A DNA stretch of 64,000 nucleotides from Pseudoips prasinana (lineage: Eukaryota > Arthropoda > Insecta > Lepidoptera > Nolidae): assembly GCA_951640165.1 (NCBI GenBank), contig OX621243.1:9734001-9798000 (forward strand). Reading direction: 5' to 3'. Below, one piece after another: positions 12,111 through 23,640 of this stretch (position 1 is the first letter of the stretch; every line of letters begins with the position of its first letter). The notes below the pieces were generated by a model. The model was given only the letters and a program-made list of their open reading frames with translations, ran no database searches and was not told the DNA's origin. The position numbers were made by a program, and so were the translations under genes.

Positions 12111-12799
12111 TATCTTAAAATTTATTTTATTTATTATAATTTAACGCCAATAAGCCATCCAATCGCAATGTCTGTATGTCCGTTCATAAGTACATGTGAA
12201 ATAGTCAACGGCCGACTATATGGGCTGACAAATGACGTCCGAATATGAGGCCAGTGCTGGACAATGATAATGTCGCCAGTAACAAATGGAGGGCTGCGGC
12301 GAACGGTGGCGACGTGATTTGAGGATTACGATATATTATTACCCCTACACTATCACAGTTGATGACACGCGATGTGGCATGTTCAGACCTACATTCGCCT
12401 AGCCAGATAGTTTATTGCTGAAGTTTGGCTAAGATTTTGGCCTTTGAATTTGTTTGATATTTGTAATACACACACATAGTCCACAATATTTCAAAGCATG
12501 AAAAAGGAATACATTTAACAAAAACTGTATAATAAAACTGTTCATTATAAAGGTGCGGTACAAAAATGATATATTTCTCTTTAATATCAAGATATGAGTT
12601 TCAAATATTTTTCATTATTTGCTCACTTGTACTTACAAATGTGAAATATATTCGTACCCGGATATTTCATAAGAACTTTCGAATAACTATTTATTTTAAA
12701 TTAAATTATTATGTAAAAATCTCCTCAGAAATACCCGTAAGAATATCCGTAACTAATATAATAATACATATCTTTATAATAAATATATTGGGACTACTA
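12111..12799. other. No gene recognised
   Basis: No coding signal beyond AT-rich chance frames such as 12566-12832. Confidence 0.4.
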
Positions 12800-13265
12800 A
12801 CACACTGCCATCTGATCCTAAAACTAGGCTGACCCCTTTTTTTTTTTTTTTTATAAGGCAGGGGGATTGCCTTCGCATGCCATCCGCAAAAAGTGTCTGC
12901 GGGTGGGTATGTCGGACTTGCACCGACTAAACCTACCTGCCGTGGACTTCTCTTGGCGCCTGATGGGGGAGTCCCGGGAACGCGGGTTTGCTGCTCCGGT
13001 ACCCCCCTTTTGCGCCATGTCCGAGATGGTCGGGACACGTACCCTGGGAGGACTCCTTTGGATTGCCCTCCCCTACTGCCGACTCCTGCCAGTACGGCAC
13101 AGCGACCACAAACAGATCGCTGTCATCCCGGAGCCGCTTGTACGTGGCGGCAGTAGAGGACACTTCTCAGACTGCCGCCGCGGCCCGAAACTAGGCTGAC
13201 CCTGTACTATGACAACCAGATAACTGATAAATATACTTATATATTTCTAAATACATGCATATTAT
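12800..13265 (-). mobile_element. SINE-A2 copy split by a retroelement insertion
   Basis: The left part ends at ATCCTAAAACTAGGCTGACCC and the right part resumes with CTGTACTATGACAACCAG. Together these make the normal SINE-A2 3' region seen at 9412-9500. The interruption is the element at 12836-13187. Confidence 0.8.
12836..13187 (-). mobile_element. 5'-truncated poly(A) retroelement with 15-bp target duplication
   Basis: It is flanked by perfect direct repeats AAACTAGGCTGACCC (12821-12835 and 13188-13202). The left edge is a 16-T run at 12837-12852, a poly(A) tail on the minus strand. The body is far more GC-rich than the surroundings and yields several overlapping frames at 12709-13199, none clearly a protein. 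The 3' portion with GGCAATCCCCCTGCC before the tail resembles lepidopteran LINE 3' regions, but the clade is uncertain. These are hallmarks of target-primed reverse transcription into a SINE. Confidence 0.85.
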
Positions 13266-13282
13266 TTATTGCTGGGTGGCGT

Positions 13283-13515
13283 AAAACATCGTCACCATCC
13301 CGTGAGGGGCGTAGAAGTTATCCCGAGGGAATAATATTTTAGAGAACGGACAGCAGCGTCGCTGTGTACTATGACAATACTGCCATCGCCAACCCGTCTG
13401 CCAAGGCTGAGGATTATGGCATACCCCTTCAAACGATGGACACAACTCCATAGTGAAAATCTTTTGGAGAGGCCTTTGTCCAGCACTAGACGTAATTCGG
13501 CTGACATTATGATAA
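13283..13515 (+). repeat. Interspersed repeat D, copy 2
   Basis: It carries CACCATCCCGTGAGGGGCG and CCAACCCGTCTGCCAAG. The 3' end AGGCCTTTGTCCAGCACTAG and GTAATTCGGCTGA is the same end seen in the RTE LINE copies. Frames on either strand are shadows. Confidence 0.75.
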
Positions 13516-13534
13516 CGACATATTAAACATTTTT

Positions 13535-13805
13535 TTTTATATCAACAGGCGACAAACTAGCAAGTGGGTCACAACACCCATGGAGACTCACAACACCAGA
13601 GGAGTCGCGAGTGCGTTGTCAGCCTTTTAGAGTCAGCAAACGAGTGTTGGTGGCCCTTCCCCCCCCACCCCCAAAGATCTCTGGCGACCTTACTTACACG
13701 CAGAAACACAACATTAAAATTATTAAGGAATGTCTTCTGTAAGATGGAGTTACTTCTCCAATCGGCCTGCTCTTTGAGCGAAATAACGCTATGCCCTACT
13801 TTTCT
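13535..13805 (+). repeat. Interspersed repeat G, copy 2
   Basis: It is parallel to 11850-12110: GCGACAAACTAGCAAG, CCCATGGAGACTCACAACAC, GTGCGTTGTCAGCC, AAGGAATGTCTTCTGTAAG and CCTGCTCTTTGAGCGAA. The frame at 13564-13920 runs through this repeat and the next SINE and is not a gene. Confidence 0.75.
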
Positions 13806-13930
13806 AAAACACATACATTACACCCAGACACAGGACAAAAATAATCGTGTTCACAACGATTTGTCCTTGATGAAGACTGAACCCACGACCTCTGACTTAG
13901 CAGTGAGGGTTTATCACTAGACTAACAATC
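13806..13930 (-). mobile_element. SINE-A2 5' half (tRNA-like head)
   Basis: On the minus strand, box A resembles TAGTCTAGTGATAAA and box B GTGGGTTCAGTCT, followed by the start of the SINE-A2 body. The 3' half is missing. Confidence 0.65.
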
Positions 13931-15199
13931 CTGGCTTTTAATCAACTACACTATTACATCTTACGTCACTGTATTCGTAATGACCACACGTAGACATCGT
14001 CACAATGTGCAACAAACAGGCTGGTGGTGAATAATGAATGAGTTACATTCAGTTGCATACGATAACACCTCACCGCTGTTTCCGTACAAGCGAAGTGATT
14101 AGTACAATCTCATCGCTGGTAGTTTATGGAACCACAGTAGCTGTGGAAACGTTTGTTGCTACGATTTAGGTATGCAAAGTGACTGAAACTATTGTGGTGT
14201 GCCTAGAAAACCACAAATTTACACATAAGTACTGCTCTACTCTATACATACAAGTACGGCTCCACCAACTAGGTATATTGTGCTTAGTTACATAATAACG
14301 TGAAAATCACTCCTTAGTAATTACTCCACTTTTAACGCTACCATGGTGCGAAACAGTTATTATTAATTTATAAGACAATTTAGGCCTTTTGAGGTATAAT
14401 ATTATTAGGTACAATATAATATTTATTATTATATAAAATACAAAGTAGCGCGATTAATTATTCAACATCCGTGTGAACATTTATAAGGCTATTTATGAAG
14501 CCGTTTGCTACCCCATTGATGCATTTGATCTCCCTCTGACACATAATAGTACTAACTAAATTATTAAAAGACTTCAAAACAGCGGGTTATTATGTTCACT
14601 GTATGTTTTTTATGAACGTATGTTACCCGATTTCTCCGTTGTTTGGGAAACGATTTAGATAATTCCTTTTTTTATTCGATAGGGAAAAACAGCTTTTGGA
14701 AATTACTAGGATTCAATTCCTTGTCTAAATGAAAAGTTGAAGTCGGTTTTATTTCAATAGTATAGACTTTTGAAGTTATGAAAACCTTTAAGTAGAATAT
14801 GTTGCTGATTTCACATCTGGAATATTAAAGACAATGACAAAAAATCTTCTCAGTATTGCATTATGATATGTGTTTTAATACTGAATTACTGTCAAATAAT
14901 CTATAATGTGTAACCGGTCACAAAATCAAAGGTTCTGTAGTTGGAACTGCGGTTCTAGAATTAGTCATGTTCACTAAACGCAGTTTCTGAAAAACAAATA
15001 AATCTTTATTGTTAACTTAAAATTGAAGCAGCACATTAATGAATTGCGAATCGATAAAACTTACTATAATTAGCCAATACTATCTATAAAATATATAAAA
15101 TCATTCATATTTAGATGCCAGACGTCTTTTTTTTTCTTCTTACAATTCGGACTTCTTAGAAAATATAGAATACTATATCATATTACGTGGATAAACCAC
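13931..15199. other. No gene recognised
   Basis: AT-rich DNA without identifiable coding or repeat content. Confidence 0.4.
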
Positions 15200-15355
15200 G
15201 TTAAACTTTATAAATTATAGCCTATGTGTATTTGCATATGCTATAATTCTATAAAGTTTCATCAAAATCCGTTTAGTAGTTTTTGCGTGAAATAGAATCA
15301 AACTTCCATTTATTTTCACAAAATTTTAAATTTATAATATTATTGTATGATTAAC
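15200..15355 (+). mobile_element. LINE-like 3' tail fragment
   Basis: The sequence TTATAAATTATAGCCTATGT, AAGTTTCATCAAAATCCG and AGTAGTTTTTGCGTGAAA matches the tail at 53050-53210. It is a very common lepidopteran interspersed 3' end. No coding sequence is attached. Confidence 0.65.
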
Positions 15356-15747
15356 GGGTATTCATAAAATTCTAACATCTCTTTAACGGAGACGGGAAAT
15401 ATTATTTATTCACCTACTTATAGTTCAAATTAATAATAATAGCAATGCAAAGAACCATTTTAATTCACTCAAAACAACCGTCTCTAATACTACCTACTTC
15501 AATTAGCTAGTCAGAGCGCATTTTTCATTATAATAATATGTCTATGTAGGTTTGTAAGTAGTTTATCTATTTATTACTACTAGTGACGGTATCATAATTA
15601 GCTGCTATTAATACTGAGGTTGTCTGGAGGGTATATCTCTATGAGTTATATACCTCCGTATAACTATTGTGTATGCAATTCTTAAGAATATATTTGATGA
15701 GGTTCGTGCCAAAATAAACTAGATACACTGTACTCATTTATTTGAAA

Positions 15748-16060
15748 CTAGCTGTGCCCCGCGGTTTTACTCGCGTTAAATTTTATAAATTATCACAACT
15801 CCTCCCCCGTAGGTGATAGCGTGATAATATGTGGCTTATATGTTGACCCGACCTCTTAGTAACATTTACAATAACAAAATTTTAAGTTAATCCATGCAGT
15901 ACTTTTTGGGTTTAGCCCGGACATACATACAGACAAAAACCTAAAAACTATATTTTTGGTTTCGATATCGATGGTAGATCACACCCCAAATATCCTTTTT
16001 AAAAAATATTCATTGTACAGTTTTGTCTTTCCTACGATTTTATAATATGTATAGATTGAC
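15748..16060 (+). repeat. Interspersed repeat F, copy 1
   Basis: It starts with CTAGCTGTGCCCCGCGGTTT and runs through GTTGACCCGACCTCTTAG and TTTAGCCCGGACATACATAC to GTACAGTTTTGTCTTTCCTA. A second copy lies in the opposite orientation at 42979-43290. Both are non-coding and probably non-autonomous or LINE-derived. Confidence 0.8.
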
Positions 16061-17757
16061 AAATAGGACGTTAATCCAGGTTATTTATCAAGGAATTTGA
16101 AAATAGAACACCATAAATTAATTTCTTTTTTCGGATATGATGTGAAATTGTTATTGTATTGTATGTTGTGTTACTACATCAAACTGTCTATCTAAAAGCG
16201 TTGTTAGAAATGAGTGCCGCGTTAACCTAACGATGAGCAGAAATAACGTCGCGTGGAGTCATGCAAATTTCTGAAAGACAAATTCAACGCTAGCGATAGA
16301 AAATAATGATGTAGATAAGTTATATGAAGCACACAGAATCAAATAGTTGCCTCATTTTTTGATAGATGGAGTGGATTGTTGAGTGCTTGGGCTTTAGTGA
16401 CAGCTAATTATGTGTCATGTATATCAGCTTGTCCCTCAGGAGTATTGTCATCTTGCTTTACGATTCTGGCATCACGAGGACAGCAAATGAGGACAGAAAT
16501 AGTCATCGGTATTTTGTAAGTGGTTTTAACGAATGGAAAACTAGATGGTATAGAATTTAATAAAATATAATATATACATTATAATAAAATATAATAGAAT
16601 ATGCTCGATACTTTAAATGTAGTCACCACAAGTTCTGCATAGTTTTTGATTTGGTCGTAAGTCCCTTGTTTTATAGTGACTAATGAGAGAACCCATGAAA
16701 TACCGTAGCTGCAACCGTAGTCTTTGGATGCTAGAAAGGTACCAAAAGAATCCTACATATGTCAAACTTGACAAGTCTTTGACTTTAACAAGTCTTTGAC
16801 TGGCGCAGACTTGCTATGGAAGTACCATAATTTTGGTACAAACGCGTTTCTGGATTAGAGTTATAACATTCTGTATCATACCACTGCCAACTTGAAACAT
16901 ATTATCTAACGAATTGCAGTTGTCTTATAATAATTAGCAAACGGCAGTTAAAATTTTGGAAATAATAACAACAAATAGATAACATTTCTGTCTTTAATTT
17001 TAAAATCTAAAATTAAGGAATATAGTTCCGGCTAATAATAAGAACAAGTCGGTTAATAGATTATGTAATTTTCAGCGACACGGTGACCGTGACTTAATTA
17101 TATTTTTAAATATAAATAGATACTTATCATTTTACTGTATAAAAAATTAAAAAGTACTCGCCACAAAATCACACAAAATACAAACTCACGTAATGCCCAC
17201 ACATATTCACAGAATACAATAACAATGTTGTTTTTTCTTTAAAATTATTATGCCGATGGAACTGAATAACGTGTCAAAATCAAACATGTCTACATCAAAT
17301 TGCAAAACATACAAGAAATATTTCCCTCCAATACAAAAATGTCGACCACTTTGCACTTTGTATGGGAAGCCAATAAATTGCACAAATTGCGTATATTATG
17401 TGCACTTTCTTGGGTTGATTCAGGTCTCTAAATTACCTCCATTATTAATCTTACACCTCGTATACGTATCTATTATCTAAAATTAAATATCTTTACCGAC
17501 TTCCATTTTAAGTATACAAACTATTCATACCTGAAGCAATAACGCAATCTGAGCATTTAGGTCTCATTAGTAAAACTGTGGCGCATTATTACTACTGAAA
17601 CAATGAAACGTCAGTTAATGTGTTTGTTCCAGATTTGTTCGAGAAACAATGGCAAAGAGCCAATGAGTGGTTGAAAATCGGTTAGTTTAATCGTTAATGA
17701 ATTACATTTGGTTTAAATTATTTTTAAAGCATGTAATAATGTGCCCGTAATAATGTT
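16061..17757. other. No gene recognised
   Basis: Mostly AT-rich. A short direct repeat AACAAGTCTTTGACT occurs at about 16770-16800. The 76-codon frame at 17250-17480 has no recognisable feature. Confidence 0.4.
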
Positions 17758-17960
17758 AGAGGGAATAGCTACCAGAGGATGGGCAGCAGCTTCTTTCTGT
17801 GTTCTCTGACCATCTTGCTGCGATCCCTAACCCGTCTGCCAAGTGTGGCAATTATGGCATATACCCCCAAGAATGATCTTGGGGGTATATGTCATAATGC
17901 CATAATATGAAGCTTTTGTCCAGCAGTGGACTTTTTGCGACTGTTGATGATGATGATGAT
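17758..17960 (+). repeat. Repeat D copy carrying an internal inverted duplication
   Basis: It is a repeat D body with CCCTAACCCGTCTGCCAAG and a (ATG)n tail at about 17943-17960. Within it, 17846-17872 and 17877-17902 form a hairpin (CATATACCCCCAAGA and complement, with one indel and one mismatch) around a 4-nt loop. This duplicates the copy's own segment in inverted orientation. Confidence 0.75.
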
Positions 17961-18599
17961 GAATAATGTACGTTTAACTGGAATAACTTTAAGTTTTCTT
18001 ATAAGACTGGATGCTATAATTTTGGACTCAGTTCTACCTGAGCAAGGAAAACATCAGGTGGAGATTAACACATGGAACTAATTCCGGTTGCAGTCAAAGT
18101 ATCCACAATCATGTCTGCAATCATTTTAATTTAAGGAACTTTTCATCAAAATATTGAGCATATATAAATAAATAAAAGAATAAGTAAATAAGGACACAAT
18201 TGCTATTGGGGCATTCTTTTTTCGTATCATTTTAGAGATAACTAATTCTTGGGATCTGTACTAGGAGAAATATAATATAATGATCAAATATATGCACCGT
18301 AAGTTTTCTCGTTAATTTAACAAGAGGCTTTATTATTCCATCCACATTATTTGTATTCGGTTTTATTGGTCCAGGGCATGGTTGAATTGACACGCTTGAA
18401 CTGATATGCAAGTAAACACTTGTAATGCACTTTTGAATAACAAAGTATTTAATTTTTTAAACATATGTATTTTCGACAAATTTTGCCTATTAAGTTGGCA
18501 TTCAAAATATAAGCAACTGTAATAGAGTAATATTATTTTATGTTTAATTTATCAATATATTTATTCATTATATATGAAATTGCTCCGCGATATCCATTC

Positions 18600-18722
18600 A
18601 ATACTTTTGTTAATTTGATAATATATAATAGTTTGAGGGCAACTTTATACGTAAAATAAAAGAACCATTCAAATATGGTACTTATGCCATATTTGAGCAA
18701 ATAAAGATTTGATTTGATTTGA
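18600..18722 (+). mobile_element. LINE 3' tail with polyadenylation signal
   Basis: The segment ends GCAAATAAAGATTTGATTTG followed by further GATTT units. It is an AATAAA signal immediately before a short pentamer tail, as in many lepidopteran CR1/Jockey-like LINE ends. No ORF remains upstream. Confidence 0.6.
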
Positions 18723-19046
18723 AGGAAAATATTAATAAAAGCGTCAATGGATTCTCACAATATGTGTAAATGTCAGATAAAAATAAATTATCCATATATT
18801 TCACAATTTTTTTTGATGTTCTTCTCACAATAGTCGCATCCCACTGTGCACCAACTATTAAAACAAAATAATATTTTTATTGGATATTTAAGAAGCTGAT
18901 ATTTTTTTTTAGATTTATATTAGACCTCCAATAATATGTTGGGAGAAAACAAGGACGACAACAACCAACAACAACTGATATATTATTTGTGTTTAGTATT
19001 TGTATAATAATTATTATTTATTTTATAACTAACTATAAATGTAATA

Positions 19047-19163
19047 AATAAATTAAAACTATACTAACAAAGATATTGGAAATAGATTAAAACTACGTAC
19101 AAACTAAAATTATCATCATAAACTTAAAATAAAAATACTAAATTACAAATAAAAGAATAACTT
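19047..19163 (-). mobile_element. Detached copy of the right-edge RT element 3' region
   Basis: These 117 bp are about 97% identical by eye (four or so differences) to 61756-61872, which lies just downstream of the coding end of the minus-strand reverse transcriptase. No coding sequence of that element follows at 19164 and beyond. It is therefore an isolated tail copy, either a 3'-truncated insertion or a small non-autonomous derivative. Confidence 0.8.
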
Positions 19164-19590
19164 GTATTTGTATTATTTTTATCTTCGTTGTTTTCGATAT
19201 TACGAAATGTTTGCTTTAGTTAGCATATTTTTTATTTTATGGAATTTTATTACATACACTTGAATATTTACTTGAACTGTTTTGCACAGTCATTTCTTTT
19301 CGTTATTTCCTCGTTCTTTTTTTTCTTTTTAAACTGTAATTTTCAAGTGTCAATCCCCTATATCTGAGTATGCGTTTACTAATTCAAATGATAACTTCTC
19401 GAATTGACACATAAATATTTTTACAATCTCATCATCAGATAGTTCGGGCATGCTATTCATACTACTATTTAAATGTTGATTGAGTTTATATATGGATTTG
19501 GAAGTGTTCTTTTTTTCCGGAATGTTTGTTTGAAGTCCATATTTTTATTTATACAAAGAGATAATTTAAATAAACGAAGAAAATATTTTT
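19164..19590. other. No gene recognised
   Basis: T-rich sequence. The 101-codon minus-strand frame at 19469-19774 overlaps a tRNA-like element and shows no motif. Confidence 0.35.
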
Positions 19591-19662
19591 GGCAGCTCAC
19601 TGGATTTGAACAGCCAATCACTCTGGAATAATCAGGTACTTTAACCGCCAGGCTGAGTGATG
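19591..19662 (-). mobile_element. tRNA-like SINE head
   Basis: On the minus strand, CTCAGCCTGGCGGTTAAAG resembles box A and GGCTGTTCAAATCCAG resembles box B. The sequence is degenerate; a decayed SINE is more likely than a functional tRNA. Confidence 0.45.
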
Positions 19663-20155
19663 ATTTCATGGAAATCGTAAAAGTGGGCAAAATAGTAAAC
19701 TCTTTGAGGATTGATTTGACGATTTCGAGGATTACATTATTACACGATTTTTGGTTACACTTGTTTCCATTCAAACACAGCTTTCATTTTATGTTATATT
19801 ATGTCATATTTTATATTATGATAAAAATTCGTTTAACTAGCGTTTGCGAACGCTTTTAAAATGCTCACATACTGTAGAAGTCAGACGTCCACCGTGGGGG
19901 CGCGGGAAATATTTCCACTTTAAGCAGTTTACTACATTTTCAGTTGTTTATTTAATAAATTAGTTTAGTTGCCGCCTCTGCCGAATCACCCGCTCTCAAA
20001 TTACTTTTGGCTATATAATATCATGCTAATTCTAACACATGACTCTAACTAACACCGACTTCATCCTGTTTAAAAAAATCTACAGTTATTAACGCGGTCA
20101 ATGATTTTCATTTCCAGAAGAGGTTGTTGAAGAGTATCAAAAACATAATGTCGAG

Positions 20156-20407
20156 GAATAATAATATCTAGGAACAATGTCACACAGATCATCTAGCCCC
20201 AAACTAAGCAAAACTGGTACTATGGGTACTAGGCGACGATATACATACTTATATAGATAGATAAATACTTATATACATAGAAAACATCCATGACTCAGAA
20301 ACAAATATTCGTGCTCATCACACAAATATTTGCACTTACCGGGATTCGAACCCAGGACCACCAACTTCGTAGGCAGAAGCACTACCAACTAGGCTACGGT
20401 GACCGTC
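20156..20407 (-). mobile_element. SINE-A copy, full length
   Basis: Complete head with both polymerase III boxes (GGTTCGAATCCCGG in box B), the standard body, and an (ATT)-type 3' tail at about 20156-20167. It is the best-preserved promoter among the copies in the window. Confidence 0.88.
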
Positions 20408-21084
20408 ATGAATGAATTAACATGGAGAAGTAGTTTTCAAAATTGGTAAGTCGTATGAAAAGTGCATTGAGCGAGGGAAAATATTTGGGAAACAACAATT
20501 TTATGTTTGAACAGTCATTGTATTTATCTTAATCATTCCAGAAATTAGATTTTCTGCACTTCAACGTCGAACAAAAACATAAAATAAGTGCATTTCCAAC
20601 CACATCACATCATGTGTTTCAAACTACAATAACCAACAAACGGAATAATAGCACAAAGTCTGGTATATATAAAATCTTGTACAAACTTGGGCTGTAAATA
20701 GGAGTCTCTTTGAGAGTTCAGAAGGAAAGTTTTCTGGTTGTGCTGGCAAAAGCAGCTTTCAGCAACGTTTTCGACAAACACTATTACTAACAGTTGTTGT
20801 AAAATGTTTGTACAGCCTCAAATAATGCACTAGGGAACCGATGTGGAATGAAAACTTGGGTGCAGTGGAATTGAGCTGTTAGCTTGGTCATTTTTGATTT
20901 TAAATGTTGATTTAGTTGAAGCGAAACAAAGTTTACTCTAATATTTCCCAATGTTGTTAATTTTTGTTAATAGATTCCGGTATATGCATTAAAAGTTTAT
21001 TCGTCACAGTAAGCGCAAGCCTATAGGGTACGATATGTTTCTAATATATGTATATTATACCTACGTTATTTCTAAGCCGGGTTC
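20408..21084. other. No gene recognised
   Basis: No supported coding or repeat feature. Confidence 0.4.
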
Positions 21085-21240
21085 AAGGTTGTCCAAGACT
21101 GTTAATATAACGCACGGTGGTGGTACAGAAACGTGTGCCCAAACACAGGGGCACTTTCTATTCCATCACTCTCTTGGTCCGACGGGACGACTAGCAACAC
21201 GACCGGAAAAAGGTCAGACACAAGACCAATGGATTTAACA
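21085..21240 (-). mobile_element. SINE-H fragment
   Basis: The reverse complement matches the body of SINE-H at 24373-24682: ACACGACCGGAAAAAGGTC, TTCTATTCCATCACTCTC and GTGCCCAAACACAGG. The frame at 21035-21238 is repeat sequence, not a gene. Confidence 0.7.
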
Positions 21241-22373
21241 GAACGGGGTGTGATACCGCTATATCACAGACTTCGGGCTGTTACTGAGAAATTTTCTTAA
21301 CGGAAAAATCCCATAGTAACTTTTTGACCTGAACTGAGATTTGGAATCAAGATCTCACTATCTGCAGTTAAACATGCTGTCGTTAGACCGACGAGGTATG
21401 TTTAATAAATATAATGTTATTTTATTTCATAAAGGTGCATCTAATCCACCTGACAATATGTTGTATTGTTTTATTACGGAGCTTTGCAATATCCGGCCTC
21501 TTCAAAAAAAATTGCCGACTTTATTACTCTTCAATAATATGAAAAATACACAGAGGAGACAGAAGGAAAATTCCACTATGGGTATAAATAGCTGGTATAA
21601 ATTTCAGAAAGATCTTCATAAGTAACGTATTTAGCAGCTAGTCGTTACTGTTTAACTCAGCCATTTGCGAGCCAAACTAATAGGGCAAAAACAAAACATG
21701 ATAGTCCTAAAAAGGGTGAAGCTATTCACACATAATTAACATGCTTTCATACATTCTCTCTGAAAAGGGACAAAAGAATTCGGCCTTCATCCCATTGACC
21801 AAAGATATGAAAGAAAAGTACGGAATTGATTATATCAGCCTTTTGTAATTTAGGTAAGTGATGGCACCTTAAAGTGAGGGCACTTCGTAAATTAAGTTGG
21901 AAGGGGACTGTGGAGAACTTGCGAAGGCGACTTTGCTATCGTTTTTATAGAGTGATTGGTAACAAGGTAGGGTTAATAGCGTGTCTCAATGTGTTCATTT
22001 ATACACGACCTGAATAATAGGACAGGTTATATTATACCTAGTTAAAAGGTTTGAAATAGTTTATGTCTGCGAAAAACTACTTAGATTTGTCGCTTTTTAC
22101 AGCTATTGTAAGTTTAGATTCCAAAAAAAATATCTCGGTTTAGTGATCAGCAATGAGTCCCCTTGGTTAAGATATTTCTCTTAAGAAATTTTACGCCAAG
22201 AGAGTCCGATTGTTATGAAACATGTATTAAAATCTGTCCCTATTAACAAATTAAATATGTTTTGAATACTTCTAAAATCATATTTTTTATAATCAATTAC
22301 GATTTCGTTGATTACTTTTAGCATTTTAAACATGCTAAACTAAAAACAAGTTTTCAGACATTATTTTGAAATA
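21241..22373. other. No gene recognised
   Basis: A 94-codon frame at 21341-21625 is open but has no recognisable motif, splice context or homologue that I know. It is treated as unsupported. Confidence 0.35.
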
Positions 22374-22493
22374 AATTGTATAAATTTGAGTGCGGGTGGG
22401 AATCGAACCCACGATCAACGGGTTATCAGGCCCCATGTGCGGTAAACAGCTCCGCAACCGCACCGTGGTTCTCAGACTCAAATTTATACAATT
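22374..22493 (-). mobile_element. tRNA-like sequence enclosed by 18-bp inverted repeats
   Basis: Perfect 18-bp inverted repeats (AATTGTATAAATTTGAGT at 22374-22391, complement at 22476-22493) bracket a 76-nt tRNA-like sequence. On the minus strand this runs from 22464 to 22389: 7-bp acceptor stem with one G-U, 4-bp D stem (GCGG/CCGC), and 5-bp T stem with loop TTCGATT. The anticodon arm is irregular, a 9-nt loop containing CTGATAA. Arms one, two and four are tRNA-grade, but the anticodon loop and the enclosing repeats argue against an ordinary tRNA gene. Confidence 0.65.
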
Positions 22494-22559
22494 CATTCCA
22501 TATTTTATATAAAATCAAAAAGCTGGTATTATTTTATACGGTTAAGTAGTTTTTATTTT

Positions 22560-22757
22560 TAAAGCCAATGCCCGCACTAGTGTATCTAATCCCTGTGTCG
22601 CGGGGTACTTTACAAATATATAATAGATGGACACAAATTACCACCAGACTCCATACAACTATTTATGGGTCACACAAATAGTAGTCCGGCGAGGGACTCG
22701 AACCCGCGACACGAAGCGGCGAGGCGACTATCTTAGCCGCTGCGCTACACGTGCAGT
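22560..22757 (-). mobile_element. SINE-B copy, full length
   Basis: On the minus strand, the head TGCACGTGTAGCGCAGCGGC with box B GCGGGTTCGAGTCCC is followed by an ATTTGTGTGACCCATAAATAG body. It ends with GGGATTAGATACACTAGTGC. All SINE-B copies except a degenerate head at 51310-51390 share this orientation. Confidence 0.85.
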
Positions 22758-22859
22758 TAGTATTAATATCTCAAAAATCAGCAAACAAACGGCCGTCCTC
22801 ATTATAACCTCAGCCGATTGATGCTTGCAATTCATAACTCACGCAATGCAGACCCATCC

Positions 22860-23640
22860 TGCTCCCCAAAAATCATTTACAACGTTATTCACACACGATA
22901 ACACCACATTAAATTTTTATGACGCGTATATTCTGTAATAATTATATTAGATCACTTGAACACACACACAGGGTAAAGACCCTGTCTCGTATAATTTAAC
23001 TGGACTATTGGTCAAGAGGTTAGGGACCTTGACTGGTAAGCACGATTATTTATTCCGTGCCTGGTTGTAATTTATCTATAATATGTAAGTATTTAGAACT
23101 AAGTACGTTAATCAGTTGTCTGGTTGCAATAGTACAGGCTCTGCCTAGTTTGAGATCAGATGGCAGTGTGTTATTTATTATCTTTAAAATAGTATTGTTT
23201 CAGTTGCGCGTTTGTTACATATGCATAGCACATAATAACCGATGACTTGCATTTACCCCATTGCAACGTGACCGACGCTGTACCGGACACCCGAAGCCCG
23301 CTCCTCGGCTCCGTGGGACCGGCCACTTCATACTCAACCATCGAACGGTCGTCACCTATTTTACTTAGTTAATTTAATTGTAATTTCTTGAAAGTAATAA
23401 ATTATTTAAAGTTTGAACTTGTATTTTTTTTTGGGTCTTTGGCTGTCGACCTTCATATCTCGTTCATAAATAGAGTGGTTAATGGTAACCCCTACTGCAA
23501 CCGTAGTAACTTTTTAATGCTTAGGTTTCCTCTAGCCATATAGACGTCACTGACGTTTATATGTATGTATTTGTATGTTGAGACATAAGGTACTAACGTA
23601 CGTGACCTTTAGATGTTTGGGTGGATGTTTTTTTGAAGAA
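22860..23640. other. No gene; GC islet at 23255-23345
   Basis: Mostly AT-rich. A GC-rich islet (GCTCCTCGGCTCCGTGGGAC) is followed by AT-rich sequence with AATAAATTATTTAAAG. This could be the end of an unrecognised element or transcript, but nothing more can be said from sequence alone. Confidence 0.3.

Noticed and set aside
12709..13199. Cluster of overlapping GC-rich open frames as genes
   Set aside because: Five frames on both strands overlap within one 352-bp retroelement insertion. High GC lengthens frames by chance.
19469..19774. 101-codon minus-strand ORF
   Set aside because: It spans a tRNA-like SINE head and shows no motif or conserved composition.
22684..22757. Functional tRNA gene
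   Set aside because: It is the head of SINE-B; the same head recurs at 23847, 27095, 49515 and 50464 with attached SINE bodies.
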